A DNA stretch of 64,000 bases from Kribbella sandramycini (GCF_013131805.1 NZ_JABJRC010000005.1:124001-188000), one strand, 5' to 3'. Positions 1-8,547 are shown, numbered from the stretch's first letter. Made by a program: numbers and translations. The notes: generated by a model from the letters alone, not told the origin.

Positions 1-559
1 TGGTGACCGCCTTACCGACAACGGCAAGGTCGTGTGCGGAGCGGGACGCGAAGTTGGTCAGCAGGGTGCGATCCACCTTGCCGTTCTTCAGCGCCCAGTC
101 GTCCGCGGTGAACGGGGACGGTCCGACGCCGGCATCGGTCGAGGCGACGGCGTACCCGGCCTTGACAGCCTTGGCCCAGGGCGCGCCGAACTCGCCGGCC
201 CAGTAACCGCTGCCGCCGAGCGCCTGGAAGCGGCCGTTCCAGCCGGTCTTCGGCAACCAGACCACGGTCTTGACGTGATCGTCGGCGTGGCTGAGCCGGA
301 CGGTCACCTCGCAGTACGCCGGAACGCCGTCGACCGGCTCGTTCGGAAACGGCGGGGTCGGCGGGAAGGTGACCGTGCCGCCGGGGCGGTCGACCGCGGT
401 CACGGAGTCGATCCGGGCGCCGGACGGCGGTGCGACGGTCACGTTCGAGCAGGCGGTGCCAGTGGTCGTGCCAGTGGTCGTGGCGGCCGTGCTGCCGGAC
501 GCCGGCAGCAGGACGGCGAGCGGGAGGACCGCCGCGACCATCGTCAGGATTCGTTTCAT
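1..559 (-). CDS. Tannase/feruloyl esterase family secreted protein (5' part only)
   Basis: This is the N-terminal 186 residues of a secreted esterase; the 3' end lies beyond the window start. The ATG at 559 is followed by a Lys-Arg pair and a hydrophobic signal peptide of about 25 residues. The mature part then shows the layout of the tannase/feruloyl esterase family: a first Cys, the block PPFPNEPVDGVPAYCEVTV, then WLPKTGWNGRFQALGGSGYW and the stretch SAHDLAVVGKAVT. In this family that stretch lies just upstream of the nucleophile motif GCSTGG, which would be off the window. The family hydrolyses ester bonds of plant phenolics such as gallates and ferulates outside the cell. The gene is divergent from an XRE regulator 50 bp away, which may control it. 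Family call is good; the substrate is unknown. Confidence 0.8.
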   Translation of the reverse strand, partial: MKRILTMVAAVLPLAVLLPASGSTAATTTGTTTGTACSNVTVAPPSGARIDSVTAVDRPGGTVTFPPTPPFPNEPVDGVPAYCEVTVRLSHADDHVKTVVWLPKTGWNGRFQALGGSGYWAGEFGAPWAKAVKAGYAVASTDAGVGPSPFTADDWALKNGKVDRTLLTNFASRSAHDLAVVGKAVT

Positions 560-609
560 GACGACACCGAATCAAGACCGCCGACCGGCAACCAGGGATA
601 CTTTGTCCT

Positions 610-1467
610 GTGATCCAGGGCACAGCACCGAATCGGGCGATGCTCGCCGACTTCCTGCGCAGCCGCCGCGCGCAGCTGCAGCCGGAGGACGTCGGCCTCC
701 CGCGCGCACCCCGGCGGCGGTCGAACGGCTTGCGGCGCGAGGAAGTCGCGGAGCTGGCCGGGATCTCGGCCGACTACTACAGCCGGATCGAGCAGCAGCG
801 CGGGCCGCGTCCGTCCGAGCCGTTGCTCAACGCGCTCGCCGACGGCCTGCGGCTGACCGATGACGAGCGCGACCACTTGTTCCGGCTGGCCGGATTCCCC
901 AACCCGCCACGGCATCTGCACGACCGGCCCGCCGCGCATCTGCTCCGGGTGATGCGCCAGCTGGAGCACACCCCGGCCCAGATCTGCAGCCATCTCGGCG
1001 AAACCCTGCACCAGAACGCGTTGTCGATCGCGGTGTTCGGCGATCACTCCCGGTTCGCGGGCCTGCGGCGGTTCTGGGCGTACCGCTGGTTCCTGGAGCC
1101 CGGCGAACGGTTGCTCTACGCACCACAGGACCACGACCGGATCTCCCGCGCGATCGTGGCCGAGGTGCTGGCCACGCACAGCGCCGGCCCGTCGAGCCCG
1201 GATGCTTGCGCCCTGGTCGAGCAGCTACTTGCCCAGAGCCCCGAGTACGCCGAGGTCTGGGCCGAGCACCCGGTCTTCGAACAGGACTGGCCGCGGCTGC
1301 ACCTCCGCCACCCGATCGCCGGCGCGCTGGAGCTGAACAGCGACTACGTGGTCGACAGCGATCGCTCGCAATTCCTTGCGGTCTTCACCGCCGACCCCGG
1401 TAGCGCGGACGAGGAGAAACTCCGATCGTTGCTCAGGGCCGCAGCGCCGGGCTCGTCAGCGCCGTGA
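610..1467 (+). CDS. XRE-family transcriptional regulator with MmyB-like ligand domain
   Basis: This is a cytoplasmic DNA-binding regulator of 285 residues. The N-terminal part (about residues 11-75) carries the typical block LADFLRSRRAQLQPEDVGLP, then a helix-turn-helix with LRREEVAELAGISADYYSRIEQ. The C-terminal part, about residues 110-275, matches the MmyB-type ligand-binding domain in length and in its ending, LAVFTADPGSADEEKL. GTG at 610 gives the longest form; ATG at 640 is equally plausible because family members often start about ten residues before LADFLRSRR. It faces the tannase-like gene across a short shared promoter region, which suggests it regulates that gene or itself. The ligand cannot be told. 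Its 3' end overlaps the convergent neighbour by 35 bp. Confidence 0.85.
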   Translation: MIQGTAPNRAMLADFLRSRRAQLQPEDVGLPRAPRRRSNGLRREEVAELAGISADYYSRIEQQRGPRPSEPLLNALADGLRLTDDERDHLFRLAGFPNPPRHLHDRPAAHLLRVMRQLEHTPAQICSHLGETLHQNALSIAVFGDHSRFAGLRRFWAYRWFLEPGERLLYAPQDHDRISRAIVAEVLATHSAGPSSPDACALVEQLLAQSPEYAEVWAEHPVFEQDWPRLHLRHPIAGALELNSDYVVDSDRSQFLAVFTADPGSADEEKLRSLLRAAAPGSSAP

Positions 1468-3166
1468 TCGATTTCCCGTTGTTCAGCTGAGCCCGAACCG
1501 ACGAGATCGTCGTACCGGCCCGGAGCGGGAAGGCCGCGGGCGAGGTCAGTGAGCTGGTGCCGCGGCTGGTTTCGAAGCGGAGCTGGGCGACATGTCTGCT
1601 GCCGGCCGCGATGACGAAGTTTCGCCAGACGGTCGCCGCGGCGATGTTTTGCGCAAAACGGCTGCAATTGCTGGTGTTCGCGGCCGTCGCGACCGGTTGG
1701 GCCGGGCCGGTCGGCGGCTCCAGCCGGATCGCGGCATCACCGCGGCCGGACCAGCCGTCGACGCGCAGGCAGGTCCACCGCGCCGTACCGCCGGTGGGTA
1801 ACTGCTGCTCGGCGAAGTGCCAGCTGTTGACGAGCCGGACGCCGCGGTTGTGCCAGGCATCCAAACCGCAGGCATGCAGCGCCCACGACGTCCGAGCGTC
1901 GCGGCTGAGCACCTCGCGCGGGGATCGCGCGGCGCCGCGGCTCGGCAGCGGCATGTAGGTCAGGTGCGCCGGCATCAGATCGCCCAGATCGGCGAGCACG
2001 AAGGCGTGCTTCTCGGCGACGGCTGACGAGCTGCGCAGTTCGAGCACGTTCCGGCTGCGGCAGCCGCGGCCGCCGTCCCGGACGGCGGCCGTCACACCGT
2101 CCTTGACGGCCAGTGGCCGCGAGGCGCCCCGGGTGGAGAGGTCGCGGACGGCGACGCCGGCGATCCAGGGCGCGAGGAGGTAGCGCGGGCCGGCTGACGT
2201 GCGCTCGAGGACGACGGCGGCCGACGTCATCAGGTCGGCGGAGTCGACCCGATCGACGCGCAACTCCTCCCCCGCGCCGGTCTGGCGATAGCGCGCGACG
2301 CGGGCGCCGTCGTACATCAGCACGACGACGGCGTCGCCCAGCCGACCGGCGTACAGGAGGCTGGGCCGCTCGGCGGGCGCGGCCGGGGTGGTGCCGTCGG
2401 CGGCCGTGACGCCCTGGCCGGCCTGCCAGAAGCGCCAGACGCGCTCCTGGAGCTGGTTGTCCTGGGCAAGCGCTCCGCGGGTCGACCAAGCGCTGAAGTC
2501 GAGTTTCGACGTCCGGCGCCAGAGGTCGGCCTGGGTGGTGCTGAATTTCTGGGCTACCGGCTCCGCGGCGGTGGCTGGGCGGTCGGCGTCGCGCGACAGG
2601 CCCCAGATGCTCAGACCGGCCGCGATCAGCACCAGGGGTAGGGCGAGGATCCATGGCCGCCGCCGTTTCGGCGGCTGCCACTCGGGCGCGAGCTTGACCG
2701 CACACGGGTCGAAGACCTGGTCGACCGGCGCCGTCACCAGTTGGGCGGCCGCGAGGACGGCGGTCGCCGCGCTCACCCCGGCGGTCTGCAGGATCGCCAG
2801 CGTCGTCGCGTCATCGAGGCCGGCCCGCTGCCGCAACGCCCAGGCCGCGCGGACCTCGGGCGCGAGCACCCGCAGGCTCTCCTCGAGCTGAAGCGGTTCG
2901 AGGGATTCGCTCATCGGGAAGAACTGCAGGCCGCGGATCCGCACCCAGCGGCGCTTCTCCTCCGCCCGCAGGGCCTCGCGAATCGCGACGCCGTACAGCT
3001 CCGGCGCCGCGTCGCCGTAGACCAATTGGGGTAACCGCTGGACGACGCTGTGCGCGATCAGCACCCGTCGATGCCGGCCCAAGCGGGACGAAGTGGCCTG
3101 GAAGGCCACGAACACCAACGAGTCGTACAGTTCTCCGACCAGATTCTCCGCGTGCTCACGACGCAT
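1433..3166 (-). CDS. Membrane protein with sigma-factor-like cytoplasmic region and large ectodomain, function unknown
   Basis: I do not recognise a named family over the full 577 residues. Residues 1-150 are helical and Arg-rich and include LRVLAPEVRAAWALRQRAGLDDATTLAILQTAGVS split as a helix pair; this resembles region 4 of ECF sigma factors, where a helix-turn-helix would sit. A basic stretch KRRR then precedes one membrane segment at about 171-190. The remaining 385 residues should lie outside the cell; they are Ser/Thr/Ala-rich, carry four or more Cys, and have beta-propeller-like strands. I chose the ATG at 3166; an upstream frame start at 3205 adds only 13 unlikely residues. The topology suggests a sensor that couples an outside signal to a DNA- or RNA-polymerase-binding domain, but this is inference. 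Its 3' end overlaps the XRE gene by 35 bp. Confidence 0.6.
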   Translation of the reverse strand: MRREHAENLVGELYDSLVFVAFQATSSRLGRHRRVLIAHSVVQRLPQLVYGDAAPELYGVAIREALRAEEKRRWVRIRGLQFFPMSESLEPLQLEESLRVLAPEVRAAWALRQRAGLDDATTLAILQTAGVSAATAVLAAAQLVTAPVDQVFDPCAVKLAPEWQPPKRRRPWILALPLVLIAAGLSIWGLSRDADRPATAAEPVAQKFSTTQADLWRRTSKLDFSAWSTRGALAQDNQLQERVWRFWQAGQGVTAADGTTPAAPAERPSLLYAGRLGDAVVVLMYDGARVARYRQTGAGEELRVDRVDSADLMTSAAVVLERTSAGPRYLLAPWIAGVAVRDLSTRGASRPLAVKDGVTAAVRDGGRGCRSRNVLELRSSSAVAEKHAFVLADLGDLMPAHLTYMPLPSRGAARSPREVLSRDARTSWALHACGLDAWHNRGVRLVNSWHFAEQQLPTGGTARWTCLRVDGWSGRGDAAIRLEPPTGPAQPVATAANTSNCSRFAQNIAAATVWRNFVIAAGSRHVAQLRFETSRGTSSLTSPAAFPLRAGTTISSVRAQLNNGKSITALTSPALRP

Positions 3167-3299
3167 GTCATGTCTTCCTGTCAGGCCCCGTACGGACCCA
3201 ATCACAACGAGTAGTTCTCGTTACTGTTACGCCGTCAACCTCTGGACAAGCTCCGCGGCGGGCTGTGTACTCGCCTCGACCCGCCCCACGGAGGTGTGC

Positions 3300-4586
3300 A
3301 TGACCGGGATCCGGCTGGACTCGGTGACGAAGGTGTACGACGGCCGCTACCTCGCGGTCGACGACGTCTCGCTGGAGGTTCCGGCCGGCGAGTTCCTCGT
3401 CCTGCTCGGGCCGTCGGGGTGCGGGAAGACCACGTTGCTGCGGATGATCGCGGGGCTCGAGGACATCACCGCGGGCGATATCTGGTTCGGGCGGTCCAAC
3501 ATCACGATGCTGCCGCCGAAGGAGCGCGGCGTCGCGCTGGTCTTCCAGAACGGCGCCCTCTACCCGAACCGGACCACCCGCGAGAACATCCTCTTCCCGT
3601 TGCAGATGGCCAAGGAGGAGCCGGCCGAGGCCAACGCCAAGGCGGTCGGCGTCGCGCGGATCCTGCAGATCGACTCGACCCTGGACCGGTTGCCGCGGAC
3701 GCTGTCCGGCGGTCAGCGGCAGCGGGTCGCGATCGGCCGGGCGATCGTCCGGCAGCCGCGGGTGTTCCTGATGGACGAGCCGCTGTCCAACCTGGACGCG
3801 ACGATGCGGACCGAGCTGCGCCAGGAGCTCGGCGCGATGGTCCGCGATCTGGATGTCACCACCGTCTACGTGACCCATGACCAGATCGAGGCGCTGACGC
3901 TGGCCGACCGGGTCGCGGTGATGCGGAACGGCAAGATCGAGGACATCGGGACGCCGGAAGAGGTCTTCAACGACCCGGCGACGGCGTTCGTGGCCGGCTT
4001 CCTGGGCAGCCCGCGGATCAACCTGATGTCGGCGACCGTCAAGGTGACCGCACACCACCGGGTCACACTCGAACTGGGCACACAGTCGATCGCGTTACCG
4101 CCGACGGATCGGCGTTCGCTGATTCTGAACCGGCACGACGGCGCGCGGGTGATCGTGGGCGCCCGCTCGGACGCGTTCACGCTGACCAGCGACGCCGACA
4201 CCCAGCTGACCGGATCCCTGCGCACGCTGGAGTTTCACGGCAACCAGTGGATCGCGTTCGTCGAGTGCGGGCTGGAGCTGGTCAACCCGGATCTCGTCGG
4301 CGTCCAGCCGCCGACCGCCGTCCGCCGGATGCAGAACGGGCATACCCGGCACGCCGCGGAGCACGAGTCCCTGCTGGACAAGCTGCGCAACGCGCTCCGC
4401 CGGACGCCGGCCGAGCCGCCGCCGGAGGATCCGGCGCCCGCGCACCGGCGAGCCGATCTGATCCTCGAAGTCCCGAGTAACGAGGGGCTCAAACCCCGCG
4501 ACACCATCCGCTTGGCCGTCGACACCGCCAAACTGCACCTCTTCGGCGAGGACGGCCGGCGGATCGACCGCCTCACCCGTCAGTAG
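3300..4586 (+). CDS. Orphan sugar-type ABC transporter ATPase (MalK/UgpC family) with enlarged C-terminal domain
   Basis: This is an ATPase subunit of 428 residues for a carbohydrate importer of the MalK type. It has Walker A GPSGCGKTT (about 37-45), the Q-loop VFQNGALYP, signature LSGGQRQR (135-142), Walker B VFLMDEP (155-161), the D-loop SNLDA and switch histidine TVYVTHD. GGAGG at 3290-3294 sits five bases before the ATG at 3300, which sets the start. No permease or binding protein is next to it, so it probably serves permeases encoded elsewhere. The C-terminal TOBE-like part is unusual: where MalK has GIRPE this has GARSD, and a Pro/Arg/Glu-rich stretch of about 60 residues separates the last strands, making it some 60 residues longer than usual. 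The 3' end overlaps the convergent gene by 7 bp. Confidence 0.88.
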   Translation: MTGIRLDSVTKVYDGRYLAVDDVSLEVPAGEFLVLLGPSGCGKTTLLRMIAGLEDITAGDIWFGRSNITMLPPKERGVALVFQNGALYPNRTTRENILFPLQMAKEEPAEANAKAVGVARILQIDSTLDRLPRTLSGGQRQRVAIGRAIVRQPRVFLMDEPLSNLDATMRTELRQELGAMVRDLDVTTVYVTHDQIEALTLADRVAVMRNGKIEDIGTPEEVFNDPATAFVAGFLGSPRINLMSATVKVTAHHRVTLELGTQSIALPPTDRRSLILNRHDGARVIVGARSDAFTLTSDADTQLTGSLRTLEFHGNQWIAFVECGLELVNPDLVGVQPPTAVRRMQNGHTRHAAEHESLLDKLRNALRRTPAEPPPEDPAPAHRRADLILEVPSNEGLKPRDTIRLAVDTAKLHLFGEDGRRIDRLTRQ

Positions 4587-5581
4587 GTCTTGTAGTAGAT
4601 GAGTTGGCCGGCTTCGCCGGGGGCGGCGCCTTCGCTGGGGATGAACAGGGTGATCACGAAGGCGTTCTGGCCGTTGGGGGCTTTCAGGGCGGTGATCGTG
4701 GGGTTGGCGAAGGCGGTGCTGCCGGCGTTGGTGCGGATCGTCGTCCGGTCGGCGTTACCGGTCTGGTAGTCGTAGACGAACGTGCGCCAGGAGCCGAAGT
4801 CGCCCTTGGTGTACTGGCCTTCGATCAGGCCGAAGCGGTAACCGCGGTAAGTGGTCTGGTCGCGGTCTCCGATGTTGCCGCCGACACCCCAGTGCAACAA
4901 GGCGTTGTCGAAGTTCGGCTGGGCCGCCGTCGTCCAGGTCTTGAAGTTGGTCAGCGTGCCGCGCTGCTGGCGGTCGCGATCGCAGTTCCACCAGTAGTGG
5001 CCGCCGATGTCGATCGTCGAATGGTCGATATCCGGCGCGAGCGTGATCCGGTAGATGTTCGGCGTCCCCTCGGCGCAGGACGACAGCCGGCGCGGCGAGT
5101 CGAACGCGCGATGCACCTTGCCCGCCAGCAGATCGGCCCGATTGGCGAAGTACCGGAACGCGAGGTGGTTGTCGCCGCCACCCGGCCGTTCCTGCTCCCA
5201 CGCCAGCAGGAACCCGCCGTTCGGCGCCTGTGCGATCGTCGGCTGCGAAGCCGGCCCGGTGTTGCTCCCCGCCAACTCGCGCACCCAATGCCAGTTGAGC
5301 AGATCGGACGACGTCGCCAGGTTCACCCGGAACTTCCCGTCCGCCGCCAGATGATGCGAAACCGCCAGATACCCGCCGGCCGGATCCGCCACGATCTTCA
5401 CCGTGTCCATCACGTGCCCGGCATCGTCCCGAACGTCGTACCGCTTCCCGGTCGCCCCCGCGACGTCCTCCACCATCCCCCGCAACTCACCCCGCGCCGC
5501 ATCCGAATCAGCAGCAACCGCAGCCGGCGGGCCGAGCGCTGCAACCACCAACACAACCACAACAGCAAGAGCTCGATGCAT
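4580..5581 (-). CDS. Secreted beta-propeller protein, GH43-like
   Basis: This is a secreted protein of 333 residues. The ATG at 5581 begins MHRALAVVVVLVVAALGPPAAVAA, a clear signal peptide, and AGAGGTG lies just upstream as ribosome binding site. The mature part repeats the blade motif of five-bladed propeller hydrolases: DTVKIVADPAGGYLAVSHHL, then NLATSSDLLNWHWVREL, then ASQPTIAQAPNGGFLLAWEQ, and ANPTITALKAPNGQNAFVIT near the end. This resembles GH43/GH117-like propellers that act on arabino- or galacto-polymers, but I could not place catalytic acids with certainty, so substrate and even catalysis are open. It stands between an orphan sugar ATPase (convergent, 7-bp overlap) and the oxidoreductase upstream, and I see no operon partner. 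Confidence 0.6.
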   Translation of the reverse strand: MHRALAVVVVLVVAALGPPAAVAADSDAARGELRGMVEDVAGATGKRYDVRDDAGHVMDTVKIVADPAGGYLAVSHHLAADGKFRVNLATSSDLLNWHWVRELAGSNTGPASQPTIAQAPNGGFLLAWEQERPGGGDNHLAFRYFANRADLLAGKVHRAFDSPRRLSSCAEGTPNIYRITLAPDIDHSTIDIGGHYWWNCDRDRQQRGTLTNFKTWTTAAQPNFDNALLHWGVGGNIGDRDQTTYRGYRFGLIEGQYTKGDFGSWRTFVYDYQTGNADRTTIRTNAGSTAFANPTITALKAPNGQNAFVITLFIPSEGAAPGEAGQLIYYKTY

Positions 5582-5648
5582 GGGCGGCACCTCTCGCGTC
5601 AGCAATTCACCCCAATCTAACCGCCCAAACCACCCCATGCCCACCCGA

Positions 5649-5677
5649 ACCCGCCCGGCCCAACCTGCCGGGCGGGT
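5649..5677 (-). terminator. Hairpin downstream of the membrane oxidoreductase gene
   Basis: An 11-bp perfect stem (ACCCGCCCGGC pairing with GCCGGGCGGGT) with a 7-base loop lies 7 bp past the stop codon at 5684. There is no T-tract, as is common for actinomycete terminators. Confidence 0.6.
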
Positions 5678-5683
5678 GCGCGG

Positions 5684-6979
5684 TCAGCTGTCCCAGATGG
5701 GGCCTAGGGCGGGGATTCCGCGTTGTTCGAGGCCGTGGACCACGGACCAGGTGACTTTTTTGTTGGAGACGCAGATGACGGCTTCGGCGTTGGTGGAGTG
5801 GTAGGCGGCGTAGGCGAGTTTGACCATGTCGGGTTTGCCGTGGGCGTCGGTGTCCCAGATGTGGGCGTTGGGTTGGGCGGTGCGGATTTCGTCGACCAGG
5901 GGCCGGCCGTAGGTTTTGACGGGGTCGCGGGTGACCCAGACGAGGGTGGCGGGGGTGCGGTTGGCGAGGATGTGGGCGAGGACGGGGCCGATACCGCTGC
6001 CGGTGACGATGTAGACGACGCGGTTGAAGATGGTGCCGTAGTTGGCCATACCGGCGGTGGGGACGCCGCGGACCCAGAGGTGGGACGGCGGGTTGTCGAT
6101 GAAGTCGCCGGTCCAGTCGCCGGCCCGGGAGACCGCCATCCGGAAACCCTGTTTACCGGGGGTGGGGATGACGGCGAAGCTGTGCCATTGCTTCAGCGGG
6201 TGGCGGGCGACCGAGCGGGTCGAGCCGGCGAGCGGCGTACCGCGGCCGGTGGTGCGGACCAGGGCGACATGCGAGGACGGGCGGACGACGTCGATCGGAA
6301 CCCGGCGCAGCATCAGCCACGGGAGCGCCGAGCTCAGGGTCGTGAGGACGAGCACCCAGACGGTCGGCGTACCGGCCAGGGCGGCGAGCAGGCTCGCGCC
6401 GCCGCGGCGCTCCTCGGCGAGCAGGACGGCGCCCGTCCAGAACAACGCGGACAGGCCCCAGCCGCCGAAGCGGTGCACCCGCTCGAACAGGTCGTGCCGC
6501 TTGGCCCGCATCGACGGCCGCGCGGTCACGACGATCCCGATCAGCAACGCGGCCTGCACGCAGTAGACCGCCATCAGATCCGAGCCGACGTCGCCCACGG
6601 CCACGACGACCAGCGCGAGGAACCACAGCGTCCCAGCGATCGAGCCGCCGACGTGCAGCCCGCCGAGGTGATACCCCTTCGCCAGCGCCCAGCGGAGCCG
6701 CAAGGGCCAGGATCTCGGCGCCCTCATCACCAGCCGGGAAAGCAAATTCACCAAATACTGCTGGCGCACCAGAATACCCACCGCGAAATTCACCTGGGCG
6801 ATCAGCGCCAACTGTTCGACGTTACCCAGAAAACCGTCAAAAAGCCCCCACCCGAGCACCGTGCAATTGATCGCGAGCACTCCGGCCGTGAGCCGATGAC
6901 TCGGCATCAGCCGCGGATGTTTCCAGACCCGCTTGACCAGCGGATCCGGAGCGGGCAGCACCACTTCCAGCGTATTCAT
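5684..6979 (-). CDS. Integral membrane oxidoreductase-like protein with FNR-type nucleotide-binding C-terminus
   Basis: This protein of 431 residues has about five or six hydrophobic segments in residues 35-250 (for example LTAGVLAINCTVLGWGLF and SIAGTLWFLALVVVAVG). A C-terminal soluble half then resembles ferredoxin-NADP reductases: a beta-barrel-like stretch with WHSFAVIPTP, then the nucleotide-binding loop VYIVTGSGIGPVLAHIL, and near the C-terminus ICVSNKKVTWSVVHGL. The architecture recalls fungal TmpA-like membrane flavoproteins and ferric reductase relatives; heme-ligand His pairs are not clear. It probably moves electrons across or at the membrane; partner and substrate are unknown. The ATG at 6979 follows GGGGGA at a good distance. 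It lies 109 bp downstream of the MFS gene on the same strand. Confidence 0.6.
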   Translation of the reverse strand: MNTLEVVLPAPDPLVKRVWKHPRLMPSHRLTAGVLAINCTVLGWGLFDGFLGNVEQLALIAQVNFAVGILVRQQYLVNLLSRLVMRAPRSWPLRLRWALAKGYHLGGLHVGGSIAGTLWFLALVVVAVGDVGSDLMAVYCVQAALLIGIVVTARPSMRAKRHDLFERVHRFGGWGLSALFWTGAVLLAEERRGGASLLAALAGTPTVWVLVLTTLSSALPWLMLRRVPIDVVRPSSHVALVRTTGRGTPLAGSTRSVARHPLKQWHSFAVIPTPGKQGFRMAVSRAGDWTGDFIDNPPSHLWVRGVPTAGMANYGTIFNRVVYIVTGSGIGPVLAHILANRTPATLVWVTRDPVKTYGRPLVDEIRTAQPNAHIWDTDAHGKPDMVKLAYAAYHSTNAEAVICVSNKKVTWSVVHGLEQRGIPALGPIWDS

Positions 6980-7088
6980 TGAAAAGTCCCCCAGAAACTT
7001 TCGAAATGTCTCTGGAAGACGCCCGGCGACCCACTCCCAGTTGCTGTGAGCTTCCGTGCCGAAGCTCACAACAACCAGAAAGCGATAT

Positions 7089-8423
7089 TCAGCGTCCGCG
7101 AGCGAGAACTCCGGCTGCCAGGAGACAGACGGCGGCGGGGGCGATCAAGCCGGTGGTGGCGTCGACGAGGGTGATCGTGCCGATGGCGGCGGCGAGGGTG
7201 AGGGTTTCGACGGTCATTCGGGTGGTGCTGAACAGCGCTGCGCCGGCGCCGCCGCGCTGGTACGGGACGTGTTGCAGGGCTTGGCCGTCCGGCACGCCTT
7301 CGGTCAGGCCCAGGCTGACGCCGAGCACGGCTGCGGCGACGAAGAGCAGGGGGACGGAGTCGCTGGTTTGTAGGGCGATCGCGGCGAGTACGCAGGCCAG
7401 CAAGGCGATCGTGACCAGTTGCCGTGCCCAACGACGTGCGATGCGGGAGGCAACCAACGGGAGCAGGGTCGACGGGATCGTCAGGAGGCTCAGCAACAGG
7501 CCGGCCCCACCGGCGCCCAGATCGTGTTCGGCACTAAGTTGCGGGAGGACGGCGAGGCCGACGACGAGCATCCCCATGAACGCGCCGGTGGCCAATGAGT
7601 ACGCGCGGTACGACGGGATCCGCAGTAGATCAAAGGGAATCGCGGGCTCGGCCGCTCGGCGCTCGACTCGGACCAGGACGATGGCAGCGGCCACCGCGCC
7701 GGCCAGCAGGGCGGCGTTCGTCCAGACAGGTAAGGCGAAACCGAAGGCGATGACGGTTGCGGCGATGACGACTCCGAACAGCAGAGCGCCGGCCAGATCG
7801 AAGGGGGCGGTTTGGCGGGTCCGCAGGCTGGGCAGGCCGATCGTCCCCACCACAGCCAGCGCTGCGATGCCCGCCGGTACGACGAACACCAGCTCCCAGC
7901 CGCCGAGGGCCATCAACGCCTGGGCCGCAATCGGGCCGAGCGCCAGGCTGCTGCCGAGCACGGCGCCGGTGTAGCCGTAGACCCGGCGGCGCTCCTCGGG
8001 CGGGTAGACGGCGAGCACCATCGACGAGCCGCCGGCCGCGCACATAGCCGCGCCGACACCGGCCGCGGTTCGGAGCGCGACCAGGCTGCCCAGGTCCGGC
8101 GCGAAGGCGGACCAGATACCGGTCGCGGCGACGACAATGTTGCCTAGGGCAAAGAAGGTCGTGCGCGACATCCGGTCGGCGACCAGACCGGCCAGCAGGA
8201 GGGCGGCGGCGAACAAACCGTTGTAGCCAAGGACGATCCAGGGGCCGAGGGCATCGGCACCGGGGAGCTCGGCGGTGACTTCGGGGACGACGGCGGTCGA
8301 GCCGGTGATGGCCAGCGGGAAGACCGCGGTCGAGACGAGGGCGGCGAACAGGACGCGCCGCCGATGAAGAACAGACAGGACAAACACGAGATGCGCTCCG
8401 GAAACGAGAACTCCGAGCGCCAC
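7089..8423 (-). CDS. MFS transporter, drug-exporter-like
   Basis: This is a membrane protein of 444 residues with about 12 hydrophobic segments. The cytoplasmic loop motif after helix 2, GLVADRMSRTTFFALG, matches the major facilitator motif A, and AVLGSSLALGPIAAQAL resembles motif C found in drug/proton antiporters. The best guess is proton-driven export of a small molecule. The start is GTG 8423, set by AGGAG seven bases upstream. That ribosome binding site is the 3' arm of a perfect 9-bp hairpin (8430-8452), and a 15-codon open frame precedes it at 8500-8547; such leaders are typical of translational attenuation in antibiotic resistance genes. The gene is followed by the membrane oxidoreductase and preceded by an unknown 126-residue gene on the same strand. 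Confidence 0.82.
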   Translation of the reverse strand: MALGVLVSGAHLVFVLSVLHRRRVLFAALVSTAVFPLAITGSTAVVPEVTAELPGADALGPWIVLGYNGLFAAALLLAGLVADRMSRTTFFALGNIVVAATGIWSAFAPDLGSLVALRTAAGVGAAMCAAGGSSMVLAVYPPEERRRVYGYTGAVLGSSLALGPIAAQALMALGGWELVFVVPAGIAALAVVGTIGLPSLRTRQTAPFDLAGALLFGVVIAATVIAFGFALPVWTNAALLAGAVAAAIVLVRVERRAAEPAIPFDLLRIPSYRAYSLATGAFMGMLVVGLAVLPQLSAEHDLGAGGAGLLLSLLTIPSTLLPLVASRIARRWARQLVTIALLACVLAAIALQTSDSVPLLFVAAAVLGVSLGLTEGVPDGQALQHVPYQRGGAGAALFSTTRMTVETLTLAAAIGTITLVDATTGLIAPAAVCLLAAGVLARGR

Positions 8424-8429
8424 GAAGGC

Positions 8430-8452
8430 GCTCCTGACCGGGAGTCAGGAGC
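8430..8452 (-). promoter_or_regulatory. Leader hairpin that pairs the Shine-Dalgarno of the MFS gene
   Basis: GCTCCTGAC (8430-8438) pairs perfectly with GTCAGGAGC (8444-8452) around a 5-base loop. On the transcript the second arm holds AGGAG, the ribosome binding site of the GTG at 8423, so folding would block translation initiation. Confidence 0.6.
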
Positions 8453-8499
8453 AACGGCGGGCGGGAACGCGACCGGCCGACGCCGGGCGTTCGCGGGGA

Positions 8500-8547
8500 T
8501 CAGCGCCGTCGCTCGTGACGACGGCGCACAGTGTCTGTTTTCGGCAC
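8500..8547 (-). CDS. Possible 15-residue leader peptide of the MFS gene
   Basis: GTG at 8547 opens a frame MPKTDTVRRRHERRR ending in TGA at 8500. It lies 77 bp upstream of the MFS start and ends 48 bp before the ribosome-binding-site hairpin. The Arg-rich end could stall ribosomes. No good Shine-Dalgarno is visible before it, so this is a weak call that rests on position alone. Confidence 0.25.
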   Translation of the reverse strand: MPKTDTVRRRHERRR

